This document shows positions 1-7,686 of a stretch of DNA of 64,000 nucleotides, piece by piece. The notes beneath the pieces were generated by a model, which saw nothing but the letters and a program-made list of their open reading frames with translations, was not told where the DNA came from and did not search any database. Numbering within the stretch: the first letter of the stretch is position 1; each line of letters begins with the position of its first letter. A program made the translations under genes and the position numbers. The stretch is from Candidatus Jordarchaeales archaeon (GTDB lineage Archaea; Asgardarchaeota; Jordiarchaeia; Jordiarchaeales; Freyrarchaeaceae): NCBI GenBank assembly GCA_038889235.1, contig JAWAHN010000002.1, forward strand, positions 40,288 to 104,287, read 5' to 3'.

Positions 1-116
1 AAAACCTCTATGAAAAAGGCCACAGTAGACCCGGAACCAACACCCAAAATCATACCATCCCTAACGTGTCTGACAGCTGCAAGCGCAGCAGCCTTCTTCT
101 CTTCCTCAACTTCCAC
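1..116 (-). CDS. rpiA: Ribose-5-phosphate isomerase A, N-terminal part (cut by window edge)
   Basis: Only the first 38 codons lie in the window. The minus-strand translation starts at a GTG with GGAGG seven bases upstream and reads VEVEEEKKAAALAAVRHVRD followed by GMILGVGSGSTVAFFIE. The GxGSGST phosphate-binding segment after an acidic helix is characteristic of RpiA, which interconverts ribose-5-phosphate and ribulose-5-phosphate in the cytosol. An in-frame GTG two codons earlier sits directly on the Shine-Dalgarno sequence, so I prefer the one at 116. The plus-strand frame over the same bases is its antisense shadow. Confidence 0.8.
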   Translation of the reverse strand, partial: MEVEEEKKAAALAAVRHVRDGMILGVGSGSTVAFFIEV

Positions 117-263
117 GCTCACACCTCCTCCCAGAACCCCCCGCTGTTCTACTAATAAAAAATTTTGGAGTGTATACCGCGCTGCTGAGAAAAAAGGCTA
201 CCAACTAGCCTGGATTTACGCTTACTAGCAAGTGTAACCTTTAACGAGAGAAGTAGAAAGTTA

Positions 264-386
264 AGCCCCGGCCGGGCTTTGAACCCGGGACCTTCTCATT
301 TCTGGCATACCACCACTATAACGGGTACCAGTGAGACGCTCTAACCAGGCTGAGCTTTCCCGCTATAGATGAAGGGGTACCGGGGC
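264..386 (-). tRNA. tRNA-Thr (anticodon GGT) with two introns
   Basis: The continuous sequence does not fold because the bases next to the D arm cannot pair with the 3' acceptor strand. Removing about 22 nt (356-377, between positions 9 and 10) joins GCCCCGGTA (378-386) to GCTCAG and gives a perfect 7-bp acceptor stem with CCGGGGC (265-271). Removing about 26 nt (300-325) after position 37 restores the anticodon loop CTGGTAA between TCTCA and TGAGA. The mature RNA is then 75 nt with a normal D loop, a 5-nt variable region and T loop TTCAAAG. The discriminator is U and no CCA is encoded. Exact splice points may slip by a base. The intron at 37/38 is canonical for archaea; the one at 9/10 is not. 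Confidence 0.85.
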
Positions 387-506
387 GCTCTCCGGGGCAC
401 TAGTTTCCTAAGAAGACTACTGGATATAAAAACCTTTTCTGGAACACAAAATGCGTTAATATTATATCTGCTTGCAAGCAGTTCTATTCATGGCGTTCGC
501 ATAGCG

Positions 507-618
507 GCGGGGGTTGCCGAGCTGGTCAAAAAGTTGTTTGGGGTCAGAGACTAAAGGCGCCGGACTTAAGATCCGGTCCCGTAGGGGTTCGTGGGTTCGA
601 ATCCCACCCCCCGCACCA
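507..618 (+). tRNA. tRNA-Leu (anticodon TAA) with a D-arm intron
   Basis: GCGGGGG (507-513) pairs with CCCCCGC (608-614), followed by discriminator A and an encoded CCA (616-618). The anticodon stem-loop is CCGGA-CTTAAGA-TCCGG, giving anticodon TAA, and the long variable arm (TCCCGTAGGGGTTC) is typical of tRNA-Leu. About 25 extra bases (near 531-555) lie inside the D arm; removing them gives a normal GCC...GGC D stem with a GGTCAAA loop. The intron is therefore in a non-canonical position, expected to be cut by the tRNA splicing endonuclease. Boundaries are approximate. Confidence 0.85.
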
Positions 619-809
619 CTTAGAATATCACTTCTTAGCATCCTAACGAAAAATTAAACGTTCCCGTCACTCTCCTGTAAATTGTATCTTTGCGTCACCT
701 TTTTCACAGCCTTTGGGCTCGAAAAGTTTTCCCGCTAACCTAAGGGTGATGCTTTAAGAGACGTGAATGGCTTATCATCGGCTTATATCTCAAGCTGTGT
801 GTGGAGGAA

Positions 810-820
810 CTTTAAAAAGG
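810..820 (+). promoter_or_regulatory. Archaeal TATA box for the thiolase gene
   Basis: CTTTAAAAAGG, preceded by purine-rich GAGGAA that could serve as a BRE. It lies about 45-50 bases ahead of the preferred ATG at 865, which puts a start of transcription near 840 and a short leader holding the Shine-Dalgarno GGGTGT. Confidence 0.45.
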
Positions 821-864
821 AGTTGCTGTTTGTCGTTTTTCATACACATTTACTGGGTGTTATC

Positions 865-2046
865 ATGGTTCGCAAGGTTGCTGTTGTAGGCTACGGGTGC
901 CTAAAGATCGGCAAATATGGAGCCGAGCTTTCAGAGAACGAAATGGCGATTAAGGCGATAAAGTTGGCTTTGGAAGACGCTGGGATCTCAAAGGAGGACG
1001 TTGACGGTTTCGTCACAACTCCAAACTACCTTTTGACACTGGGCCTTCAGCTGTCTGTAGTCTCGGAGTACCTTAGGGTTTCGCCTAAGGTTGCGGCTGA
1101 GATCGCATGCGGCGGCATAGCTGCTGGTCTAGCGTTAAAACACGCGGTGAACGAAATAATGCTCGGCTACGCTGACATCGTGGTTTGTTACGGCTCAGTT
1201 AAGGAGTCCATACGCTTCAAGAACATAGCGTTAATTGAACCAGGGATGGGCATTGAAATATACGACCCCGTTGTCCAACCCTACGCTGTGGCGGGCGTCA
1301 TATGGGCTTATGCGTGCTCGGCTAGAAGGTACATGCACGAGTATGGCGCAACCGAAGAACACTTCGCTGCAGCCTGCGTGAGGGATAGGAATAACGCTAG
1401 ATATAATCCCTGGGCGGCGTTCACCACTCCAATCACCGTTGAAGACGTATTAAAGTCCCCTGTCTTGTGTTCACCGTTAAAGCTCCTAGACTGCTCAGCT
1501 GCAAGAGATGGGGCTGCTGCAGTGATACTAGCGTCGGAAGAAAAAGCCCGAAAGATAACCGATACTCCAATATACATTGCTGGCATCGGGGAACATCACG
1601 ACAATTCGAGCTTCATACCGACTGACAGCTGCGATAAACCTATAACATCATTCGTAGCTACTCGTGAAGCAGCCAGGCGAGCGTTAGACATGGCGAAGGT
1701 GGACGTTAACAACGTCGACGTAGCCGAACTTTACGCCCCCTTTAGCCCTCAAGAGCTCATGCTCCCAGAGGACATTGGATGGTTTAAGAAAGGAGAGATG
1801 GTTAAGGCGATAATGGACGGTTCCACAGAAATAGGTGGAAAAATTCCGATAAACACCGATGGCGGGCTCCTTTCTAGGGGGCATCCAGCCATGGTCACCC
1901 CCCTATACGAGGTAGTGAACATTGTGAGGCAGCTTAGGGGAGAAGCTGGGAAGCTTCAGGTGAGTGGCGCCGAGGTAGGTTTGATGCACTGTGAGGGAGG
2001 TATGCTCAACAACTGCATGGTTTTCATTTTCAGGAGAGGTGATTAA
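865..2046 (+). CDS. Thiolase-family protein (acetyl-CoA C-acetyltransferase type)
   Basis: A 393-residue thiolase fold of the SCP-x/archaeal acetyl-CoA acetyltransferase class. The nucleophile region reads AEIACGGIAAG with the expected Cys, and the C-terminal half has GGLLSRGHPAM (catalytic His) and LMHCEGGMLNN (second Cys). In archaea such thiolases act with HMG-CoA synthase and a DUF35 protein to make HMG-CoA for isoprenoid lipids. The DUF35 partner follows immediately, but no HMG-CoA synthase is in the window. ATG 865 is chosen because GGGTGT precedes it and the protein then begins MVRKVAVVGYG, the usual N-terminus; an in-frame ATG at 763 would add unrelated residues. Confidence 0.85.
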   Translation: MVRKVAVVGYGCLKIGKYGAELSENEMAIKAIKLALEDAGISKEDVDGFVTTPNYLLTLGLQLSVVSEYLRVSPKVAAEIACGGIAAGLALKHAVNEIMLGYADIVVCYGSVKESIRFKNIALIEPGMGIEIYDPVVQPYAVAGVIWAYACSARRYMHEYGATEEHFAAACVRDRNNARYNPWAAFTTPITVEDVLKSPVLCSPLKLLDCSAARDGAAAVILASEEKARKITDTPIYIAGIGEHHDNSSFIPTDSCDKPITSFVATREAARRALDMAKVDVNNVDVAELYAPFSPQELMLPEDIGWFKKGEMVKAIMDGSTEIGGKIPINTDGGLLSRGHPAMVTPLYEVVNIVRQLRGEAGKLQVSGAEVGLMHCEGGMLNNCMVFIFRRGD

Positions 2047-2047
2047 T

Positions 2048-2494
2048 GTGGCATATCACCCGGAAATACTGTATCTTCAACCAAAGATCACAAGCGCGAC
2101 GGCAAAATTCTGGGAGGGCCTGAAGAGCAGGAAGCTTCTAGCACCAGTGTGCAACGACTGCGGTGAAGTATTCTTCCCGCCAAGAGCGTTCTGTCCAAGA
2201 TGCCTTTCAGAGAACTTAGGGTGGAGGGAACTCAGCGGCAAAGGGAAGCTTCACAGCTGGACAGAAGTCCACTATTTAGCCCCAAAACCTTACATACTCG
2301 GAGTCATAGACTTAGCGGAAGGCATAGGTAGAATGATCTCCAGAATTGAAGCGAAAAGTGATGAGCTAGAGATAGATATGCCAATGAAAATAGATTTCGT
2401 CGACGTTTCAGATAAACTCACCCTCTTCGTGTGGAAACCAGACAGGAGCAAAAGCAAAAACACCGAAACAAAAAGCAGCCCTCAGCCACCTTGA
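2048..2494 (+). CDS. DUF35 OB-fold/zinc-ribbon acyl-CoA-binding partner of thiolase
   Basis: A 148-residue protein with the standard DUF35 plan: an N-terminal helix (FWEGLKSRKLLAP), a rubredoxin-like zinc ribbon CNDCGEVFFPPRAFCPRC, then an OB-fold ending in a basic, polar tail. Known members bridge thiolase and HMG-CoA synthase and channel the acyl-CoA intermediate. The GTG start lies one base after the thiolase stop, with GGAGAGGTGA just ahead of it inside the thiolase 3' end, so the two are almost certainly co-translated. An upstream in-frame start inside the thiolase gene is unlikely. Confidence 0.85.
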   Translation: MAYHPEILYLQPKITSATAKFWEGLKSRKLLAPVCNDCGEVFFPPRAFCPRCLSENLGWRELSGKGKLHSWTEVHYLAPKPYILGVIDLAEGIGRMISRIEAKSDELEIDMPMKIDFVDVSDKLTLFVWKPDRSKSKNTETKSSPQPP

Positions 2495-2947
2495 GTAAAC
2501 CAAAACCCTTGCACGCTCAAAACAATTACCCCCAACCCCTGCCATCAGACTACTAAAACTTCCAAGTGCGTCGGCCTTACCCAAAAAAAAAGATTGCATG
2601 TGCTCGAAAAACAAGCGATAACTCCAAAAACTTCCTCAGTTGCTACAAACCCGATAAAAAGTTACCTAAACGCGCCAAAATGACGCCCACCTCAAATGAC
2701 CACTAAGCGCTCCATAGAGCTCGAAGCCCTCAAGGCGGAAGTGCAGGCCGCTTAGAACGAGTTACACGTCATCCTTGTTCCGGCTCAGCGAAATCCCTGC
2801 TAACATAGTCCCCCGCGAGAAGTGAACTCGGCGACTGATGAAGGTCCTCAAACACTAAGCTTATAGGAACAGAAGTTACGGGGGGCGCATCTAATGTCCC
2901 TAGGCAGGTTTTAGTGGAAGCAACCATTGTGCCTCAAATACTTGAAA
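2495..2947. other. 453-base gap without a convincing gene
   Basis: This stretch lies between the DUF35 stop and the convergent GTPase-peptidase stop. The only hint of coding is on the plus strand: an ATG at 2696, about 40 bases after an AT-rich GATAAAAAG, opens a 19-codon frame (helical, Glu/Lys/Ala-rich) ended by TAG, and the same frame stays open for 15 more codons to a TAA. It may be a decayed gene or chance. A TGATGA near 2836 lacks a matching D box. No tRNA fold was recognised. Confidence 0.4.
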
Positions 2948-4675
2948 TTATTTTCCTTGCGAAAGCATGTCCACTATGGTTAACGCGAGCACTTTGGCTG
3001 CCTCTAGCACTTCCTTAATTGACACCCTTTCGTTCGGTTGGTGTTTTTGGCTCTCTTCGCCTGGCCCGAAGGAAACCGCAGGAATCCCGCTTAGCATGCA
3101 CGCTTTCACCATCATGACTTCCCTATCGCTCGTCACTTGTGCCTCCTCTCCCGTTACCTCCTTAATGTTCTTCTTCAAGACCTGCACTAAAGGATGCTCC
3201 TGCTGCACTTCTGTCGGAGGCTCCAAGATGAGTGTTTCAACCGTTACCTCAATGCCCTTGTCTTCCCCCTCTGTGACCCTTATGGCGTCCATTAAGCGAT
3301 TGAACACTTCCTCCTCTTTCACCGTTGGGGGATACCTTATATCTATTGTTGCCTCAGCCTTGTTTGGATCAGCGCCAGCCACAAGCCCTCCCTGCACGTT
3401 GCATATCTCTACGCTCACGCCTCCCATGAGAGGGTGTGGTGTCACGTCGAATTTGATTTCCGATATCCTCGATAGGAGCTTTACTAACGCCTGTAGAGCA
3501 TTTGCCCCCTTGTAAGACATGGACGCGTAAGTCGATCGGTTTTTACAAGTAACTTTAACCCGCAGCACCCCTCTTTCCGCAACGCATATACACTTGCTTC
3601 TCGTGCTTCCTCCAACTATCGCGTAATCCGCCCTTAATTTCTCCTCTCTTAGAAGATACCTTATTCCGAGCTCCCCTGTCCTTTCTTCATCCGCCGTAGC
3701 TGCAAGCAACACGGTGCCATTAAGTTGAATGTTTAGCTTCTTGATTGCGCGGAGGGCTAGGAGCATGGAAGTTAGGGGGCCTTTAGCGTCCACGCACCCT
3801 CTCCCTATAACATAATCGTCCTTCACAGTAGCCCTGAAAGGCGGATATATCCAGCCGTTCCCTGGTACTACAACGTCGAGGTGGGCGGCCAGCAAGATCC
3901 TGGGCTCTCCTTCCCCCATCTTACCTATAACGTTCGTTCTTCCCTCAACTTTCTCGTACACTTCTGTTTGCGCTCCGATCTTGTACAGCTCACTTAACAC
4001 TATTTCCGCAGCGCTTCTTTCATTACCAGGAGGGTTAACCGACTGTGCGGACACGAGGTCTCTTAGTAGGTCAATGGCGTAGTCCTTATCTTCGTCCACG
4101 GCGTTGAGGAGCTGTTTTCTGACTTCCTCCGTTATAACCAATGGAGCTGCCTTCTTCGCTTCCTCCTTAATTCCTAGGACGAGCCTGGCGATGGCCGTGA
4201 ATGCTTGGTCAACCATGTACCTCGTCTTCGCACTCGTTTCGAAGTACAATGCTCCAATCTTTCTTGCTACGCGCTCTGCTTCATATCTTGGAACACGCCT
4301 TTCGTTAACTAGGTCGTGTTTGTTTCCCACAAGTATTACTGGAACCTTGCCACACACGCTCGTGAGCTCATCATACCACTTTTCAACGTTCTCGAAACTT
4401 TTCACATTGGTTAGGTCAAAAACTATTACTCCGCCCTTCGCCTCAGTGTAAAAAAACGAGCGAAGGTGAGCGAAGCTTGGCTGGCCACCCAAATCCCAAA
4501 GTTGCAACGTGACTATCTTGTTATCTAGTTCTATCTTGTAAGAGGCAAAGTCTGCTCCCAGCGTTGGGCGGTAACTGGTCGGAAAAACATTCCTTGTGAG
4601 CCTCAGAATAAGGCTTGTTTTCCCTACACCTCCATCGCCTATAACAACTATCTTGAAGACGTATTCTTCTTGCAT
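2948..4675 (-). CDS. Ras/Rab-like small GTPase fused to an M20 metallopeptidase
   Basis: One uninterrupted 575-residue frame holds two domains. Residues 1-170 are a Ras-superfamily GTPase: G1 GDGGVGKTS (13-21), G3 DLGGQ (61-65), G4 NKHD (118-121) and G5 TSAK (147-150). The Gln of the switch II motif is kept, so it should hydrolyse GTP. After a Lys/Glu-rich linker (170-200), residues 200-575 are an ArgE/DapE/carboxypeptidase-like M20 domain with metal ligands H265, D296 and H545 and the acidic pair E330-E331. The usual GEPT glutamate ligand is replaced (VGGST; Gly356), so catalysis may be altered or lost. ATG 4675 has GAGG at good spacing; an ATG about 16 bases earlier carries no such signal. 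The fusion suggests GTP-controlled peptide or amino-acid-conjugate hydrolysis, but that is inference. Confidence 0.88.
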   Translation of the reverse strand: MQEEYVFKIVVIGDGGVGKTSLILRLTRNVFPTSYRPTLGADFASYKIELDNKIVTLQLWDLGGQPSFAHLRSFFYTEAKGGVIVFDLTNVKSFENVEKWYDELTSVCGKVPVILVGNKHDLVNERRVPRYEAERVARKIGALYFETSAKTRYMVDQAFTAIARLVLGIKEEAKKAAPLVITEEVRKQLLNAVDEDKDYAIDLLRDLVSAQSVNPPGNERSAAEIVLSELYKIGAQTEVYEKVEGRTNVIGKMGEGEPRILLAAHLDVVVPGNGWIYPPFRATVKDDYVIGRGCVDAKGPLTSMLLALRAIKKLNIQLNGTVLLAATADEERTGELGIRYLLREEKLRADYAIVGGSTRSKCICVAERGVLRVKVTCKNRSTYASMSYKGANALQALVKLLSRISEIKFDVTPHPLMGGVSVEICNVQGGLVAGADPNKAEATIDIRYPPTVKEEEVFNRLMDAIRVTEGEDKGIEVTVETLILEPPTEVQQEHPLVQVLKKNIKEVTGEEAQVTSDREVMMVKACMLSGIPAVSFGPGEESQKHQPNERVSIKEVLEAAKVLALTIVDMLSQGK

Positions 4676-4805
4676 TATTTTTCCTCTCAACATTTGTGGA
4701 AAAAATATCAATTAGAATTAAGACTTCTCCTGCAATAGATTATAAACACCTTATTTGTTATAAAGTTTAGGTGTACTGCGTCAAACATGCTGCCTGCCGA
4801 AACGA

Positions 4806-5207
4806 CTAGAGGTACACAGTGAAACCACCACTCTTTCTGATATCTTTCACTCTGAATTTGGAAGCTCTAACGAGTTCCAGTGTTTCAGGATACCCTGCCT
4901 TTTCGCCGACTTCCTCCTCGGTGAACCATCCAAACTTCAGTCTTCCCTCGCCGCTCCTTCCCTCAACTTCACCTTTGAAAGCGAATATCACTGGAGATGA
5001 CGGGTGGCAGACTTGTTGATAAATGCTCACAGTCCCCTCTATCCGCACATCGTACCCGGTCTCCTCCCTAACCTCGCGCCTTGCCGCCTCTGTGATTTCC
5101 TCTCCCTCTTCAACTCTTCCTCCGGGGAGAGCCCAGAATCCTTCCTTCTCCTCCACGAGAAGATATTTACCCGAATGCTCAACAACGACGACAACCACCA
5201 GGCTCAA
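4806..5207 (-). CDS. Nudix hydrolase
   Basis: A 133-residue single-domain protein. The complete Nudix box GGRVEEGEEITEAARREV plus REETGY matches GX5EX7REUXEEXGU, so it should hydrolyse a nucleoside diphosphate linked to another group, using divalent metal. The WALPGG lead-in resembles ADP-ribose pyrophosphatase and MutT-type enzymes, but the substrate cannot be told. The first start is a TTG at 5207 with GTGAGG four bases upstream. It is divergent from the flavoprotein gene at 5325. Confidence 0.85.
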   Translation of the reverse strand: MSLVVVVVVEHSGKYLLVEEKEGFWALPGGRVEEGEEITEAARREVREETGYDVRIEGTVSIYQQVCHPSSPVIFAFKGEVEGRSGEGRLKFGWFTEEEVGEKAGYPETLELVRASKFRVKDIRKSGGFTVYL

Positions 5208-5324
5208 CGCGCCTCACGCCCACTTGCCAACTTCTGGGCACAACATATTTATGTGCCCTTTTCATGTCATCGCTAGATAGTTGTCGGAAGGCTCGTCTGC
5301 TGAAAAATTGGCGGAGGACGAGCA

Positions 5325-6260
5325 GTGCTCGACGTTATAATCGTTGGGGCAGGACCTGCTGGGCTTGCAGCTGCGGCATTCACTGCAAGAAAAAAACTTA
5401 AAACTCTTGTGCTTGAAGCTGCCTCAACGGCAGGGGGTAAACCTGTCCTTCTCTATGCAAACAAAAAGGTCGATGACTTCATAGGTTTCCCTGACGGAGT
5501 CACAGGGCTCGAAATAGGGCAAGCCCTTGAACGCCACGCCAGGAGGTTCGGAGCCGAAATTAAGTGCAATTCAAGGGTCGTAGACATATGTAGGACTGAA
5601 AATGGTTTCGTGGTAAAGGATGAAAACGGCGCAGAGTATTATGCTAAAGCTGTTATAATTGCTTTCGGTGTCCAGCCGCTTACCCACGCCGGTGTCAAGG
5701 GGGAAGACCTGTTTAAAGGTAGAGGGGTAAGGTACATTCTAGATGACGTTTCAGAGGTTAAGGGGAAGCGTGTCATAGTTGTTGGGGGCGGAGAAACTGC
5801 GGTCGAGACTGCGCTAAGAGCCAGCGGAGTTGCAGCTTCGGTCACACTAGTCCATAGGCGTAACATGCTGAGGGCTGATGAGTCCACAGTGGAACAATTA
5901 GTTGGTAGGGTCAAAGTTCTCTATGACACCATAGTTGAGGAATTAAGGGGGAATGGGTGGGTAAGAGAAGTCGTGACACTAAATTTGGAGACCGGGGAGA
6001 GACAAACGGTGGCCGCTGACGAAGTTATTTTTTGCGTAGGTCACAGCCCAGAAACGAACCTTTTATCTCGCCTAGGGGTTCAACTTTCAGATAAAGGGGA
6101 GGTTATCGTTAACCGGAGGCAGGAGACAAATGTCCCAGGCGTCTTCGCCGCAGGGGATGTGACTGGCGGCGTCATGCGCCTCTCGGCAGCCATAGGGGAA
6201 GGAGTGATAGCCGCTCTGAGCGCTTATGAGTACTTGAGAAAGCCTTACTGGCGGAAGTAA
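5325..6260 (+). CDS. Thioredoxin-reductase-like FAD/NAD(P)H oxidoreductase lacking CxxC
   Basis: A 311-residue two-dinucleotide-domain flavoprotein: FAD-binding GAGPAG near the N-terminus, NAD(P)-binding GGGETAVE mid-protein, and the C-terminal FAD motif GVFAAGDV. Where thioredoxin reductases carry the redox pair CxxC, this protein has RYILDD with no cysteines, so it cannot be a classical thioredoxin reductase. Ferredoxin-NADP reductases of the TrxR-like type share this layout, and that is the likeliest role. GTG 5325 follows GGAGG (5313-5317) at ideal spacing. Confidence 0.85.
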   Translation: MLDVIIVGAGPAGLAAAAFTARKKLKTLVLEAASTAGGKPVLLYANKKVDDFIGFPDGVTGLEIGQALERHARRFGAEIKCNSRVVDICRTENGFVVKDENGAEYYAKAVIIAFGVQPLTHAGVKGEDLFKGRGVRYILDDVSEVKGKRVIVVGGGETAVETALRASGVAASVTLVHRRNMLRADESTVEQLVGRVKVLYDTIVEELRGNGWVREVVTLNLETGERQTVAADEVIFCVGHSPETNLLSRLGVQLSDKGEVIVNRRQETNVPGVFAAGDVTGGVMRLSAAIGEGVIAALSAYEYLRKPYWRK

Positions 6261-6283
6261 TCTGGACCAAAAGGATCGCATGA

Positions 6284-7546
6284 TTAAAGCGTGTAAGTCT
6301 CTCCAACTTTAGGATTTATCGCTTGGCTACCATACTTATCCTCTATTTCTTCTGCCAGAGTGGTGCACGCTTCTTTCTCACCGTGAACCGTGAAGAATAT
6401 TGTCGAGTAGTCGGCGGTAGACTCTATGAAGGAGTGCAGTTGCTTCCTGTCAGCGTGTGACGAGAAATTGAAGAACTTGACTTCTGCGTTAACGCGTTCA
6501 AGCTTCCCGTAAAGGGGGAAGTACCCTGTGTCCAGAAGCATTCTTCCAGGGGTGCCTGGAACTTGGAAGCTTACGAGAAATATGGCGTTTTCATAGTCTT
6601 TCGCGAGCATCCTCATGTAGTGGAGTGTAGGGCCTCCTTTTAACATTCCTGCAGTTGAAATTATTACACCGGGGCGGGAGGCCGCTTCAACCCTGTCGTG
6701 GAAGCTTCGCACCCACCGGCATTTGCTTAACGCTCTAAGGAGGGTTTCGTAGTCTCTTATGTAGTTTGGGTGTTGGAGGAGGAGACGGCTCGCGTCGCGC
6801 GTCATCCCGTCAATTGTTATGTTGCACTCGACGTTATACCTTTCAAGAACGCAAAGTATTTCCTGTGACCTAGCGAATGCGAACGCCGGGATCAAAACTA
6901 CTCCTCCATCCTCGACGACGCTGAGCACTGCGTCTACAAATTCGCGCTCAGTCTGAAACCTTTCAGGATGCTCCTCTAACGCGTACGTGCTCTCCATTAT
7001 GACAACATCGGGCTTCAGTCCATCGAAGTCAGCTTTTTCGACAAGGCGCGTCCTGTTCATGTTGAAGTCTGAGGTGTAGAAAATCTGTTTGCCGTCCACT
7101 TTGATTAGCGTAGAGTATGCTCCTGGAACATGCCCTGCATTTATTATTTCCACCTCTAAGTTGTTCACTTTGATCGTGTCACCGTAGTTTACAACGCGCG
7201 TGCTTCTAAGAAGTCTATCTATCTCCTTCCTTCCGAAGGGAAGCTTCTTCAGCTTCAGCATGTCTTCTATGAGTAGTGGAAGCAGGCTCCGAGTGGGAGG
7301 CGTAACGTAAACTGGCGGCTCCCTCGAGCAATAATCGGTGAAAAGGGCGGGCGCCCCCCCAGCGTGGTCTAAGTGAACATGTGTCAAAAAAACGGCGTCT
7401 ACATCAACAGGCAACCGTTCAGGCATGGGGTTATCTTTCTTCCCCATGTAGACGCCATAATCAATTAATATGTTCGTGTCACCATCTGATATGACGATTC
7501 CCGAACCACCTACTGTTTGGCATCCTCCGAGAAACGTTAACTCCAA
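6284..7546 (-). CDS. Beta-CASP metallo-beta-lactamase ribonuclease, aCPSF2-like (copy 1)
   Basis: About 420 residues with an MBL core (HVHLDHAG metal motif; later GHVPGA and TSDF) and a beta-CASP region containing IPAFAFARSQE, STAGML and the final SSHAD and HGE motifs. There is no KH domain, which separates it from aCPSF1 and points to aCPSF2-type RNA 5'/3' processing nucleases. TTG 7546 is preferred over TTG 7555 because GGAGG (7556-7560) is then nine bases away instead of adjacent. A second, related gene sits at 19490-20806. Confidence 0.85.
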   Translation of the reverse strand: MELTFLGGCQTVGGSGIVISDGDTNILIDYGVYMGKKDNPMPERLPVDVDAVFLTHVHLDHAGGAPALFTDYCSREPPVYVTPPTRSLLPLLIEDMLKLKKLPFGRKEIDRLLRSTRVVNYGDTIKVNNLEVEIINAGHVPGAYSTLIKVDGKQIFYTSDFNMNRTRLVEKADFDGLKPDVVIMESTYALEEHPERFQTEREFVDAVLSVVEDGGVVLIPAFAFARSQEILCVLERYNVECNITIDGMTRDASRLLLQHPNYIRDYETLLRALSKCRWVRSFHDRVEAASRPGVIISTAGMLKGGPTLHYMRMLAKDYENAIFLVSFQVPGTPGRMLLDTGYFPLYGKLERVNAEVKFFNFSSHADRKQLHSFIESTADYSTIFFTVHGEKEACTTLAEEIEDKYGSQAINPKVGETYTL

Positions 7547-7686
7547 AAGAAACAACCTCCAGTATAATGCGGCCTCGTTTGTAGAGTTACGTAGTCAACG
7601 CTGGTAGTCCAGCCGCACGACATGTTAGCGATAAAAGGTTTCTCATCTAGTTTTCCTCACAAGCCATCTTTTTTAAAATTCTTGTA

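Noticed and set aside
10..228. 72-codon plus-strand reading frame at the window edge
   Set aside because: It is antisense to the rpiA N-terminus, which has a recognisable phosphate-binding motif and a Shine-Dalgarno sequence; the plus frame is low in complexity.
369..554. 61-codon plus-strand frame between the tRNAs
   Set aside because: It runs through the 5' part of the tRNA-Thr antisense strand and into the tRNA-Leu gene; no ribosome-binding site.
2830..2870. TGATGA motif as a C/D box sRNA
   Set aside because: No CTGA box follows within a plausible guide length and there is no C' or closing stem.
5325..6260. Classical thioredoxin reductase
   Set aside because: The redox-active CxxC is absent; a ferredoxin-NADP reductase-like role fits better.
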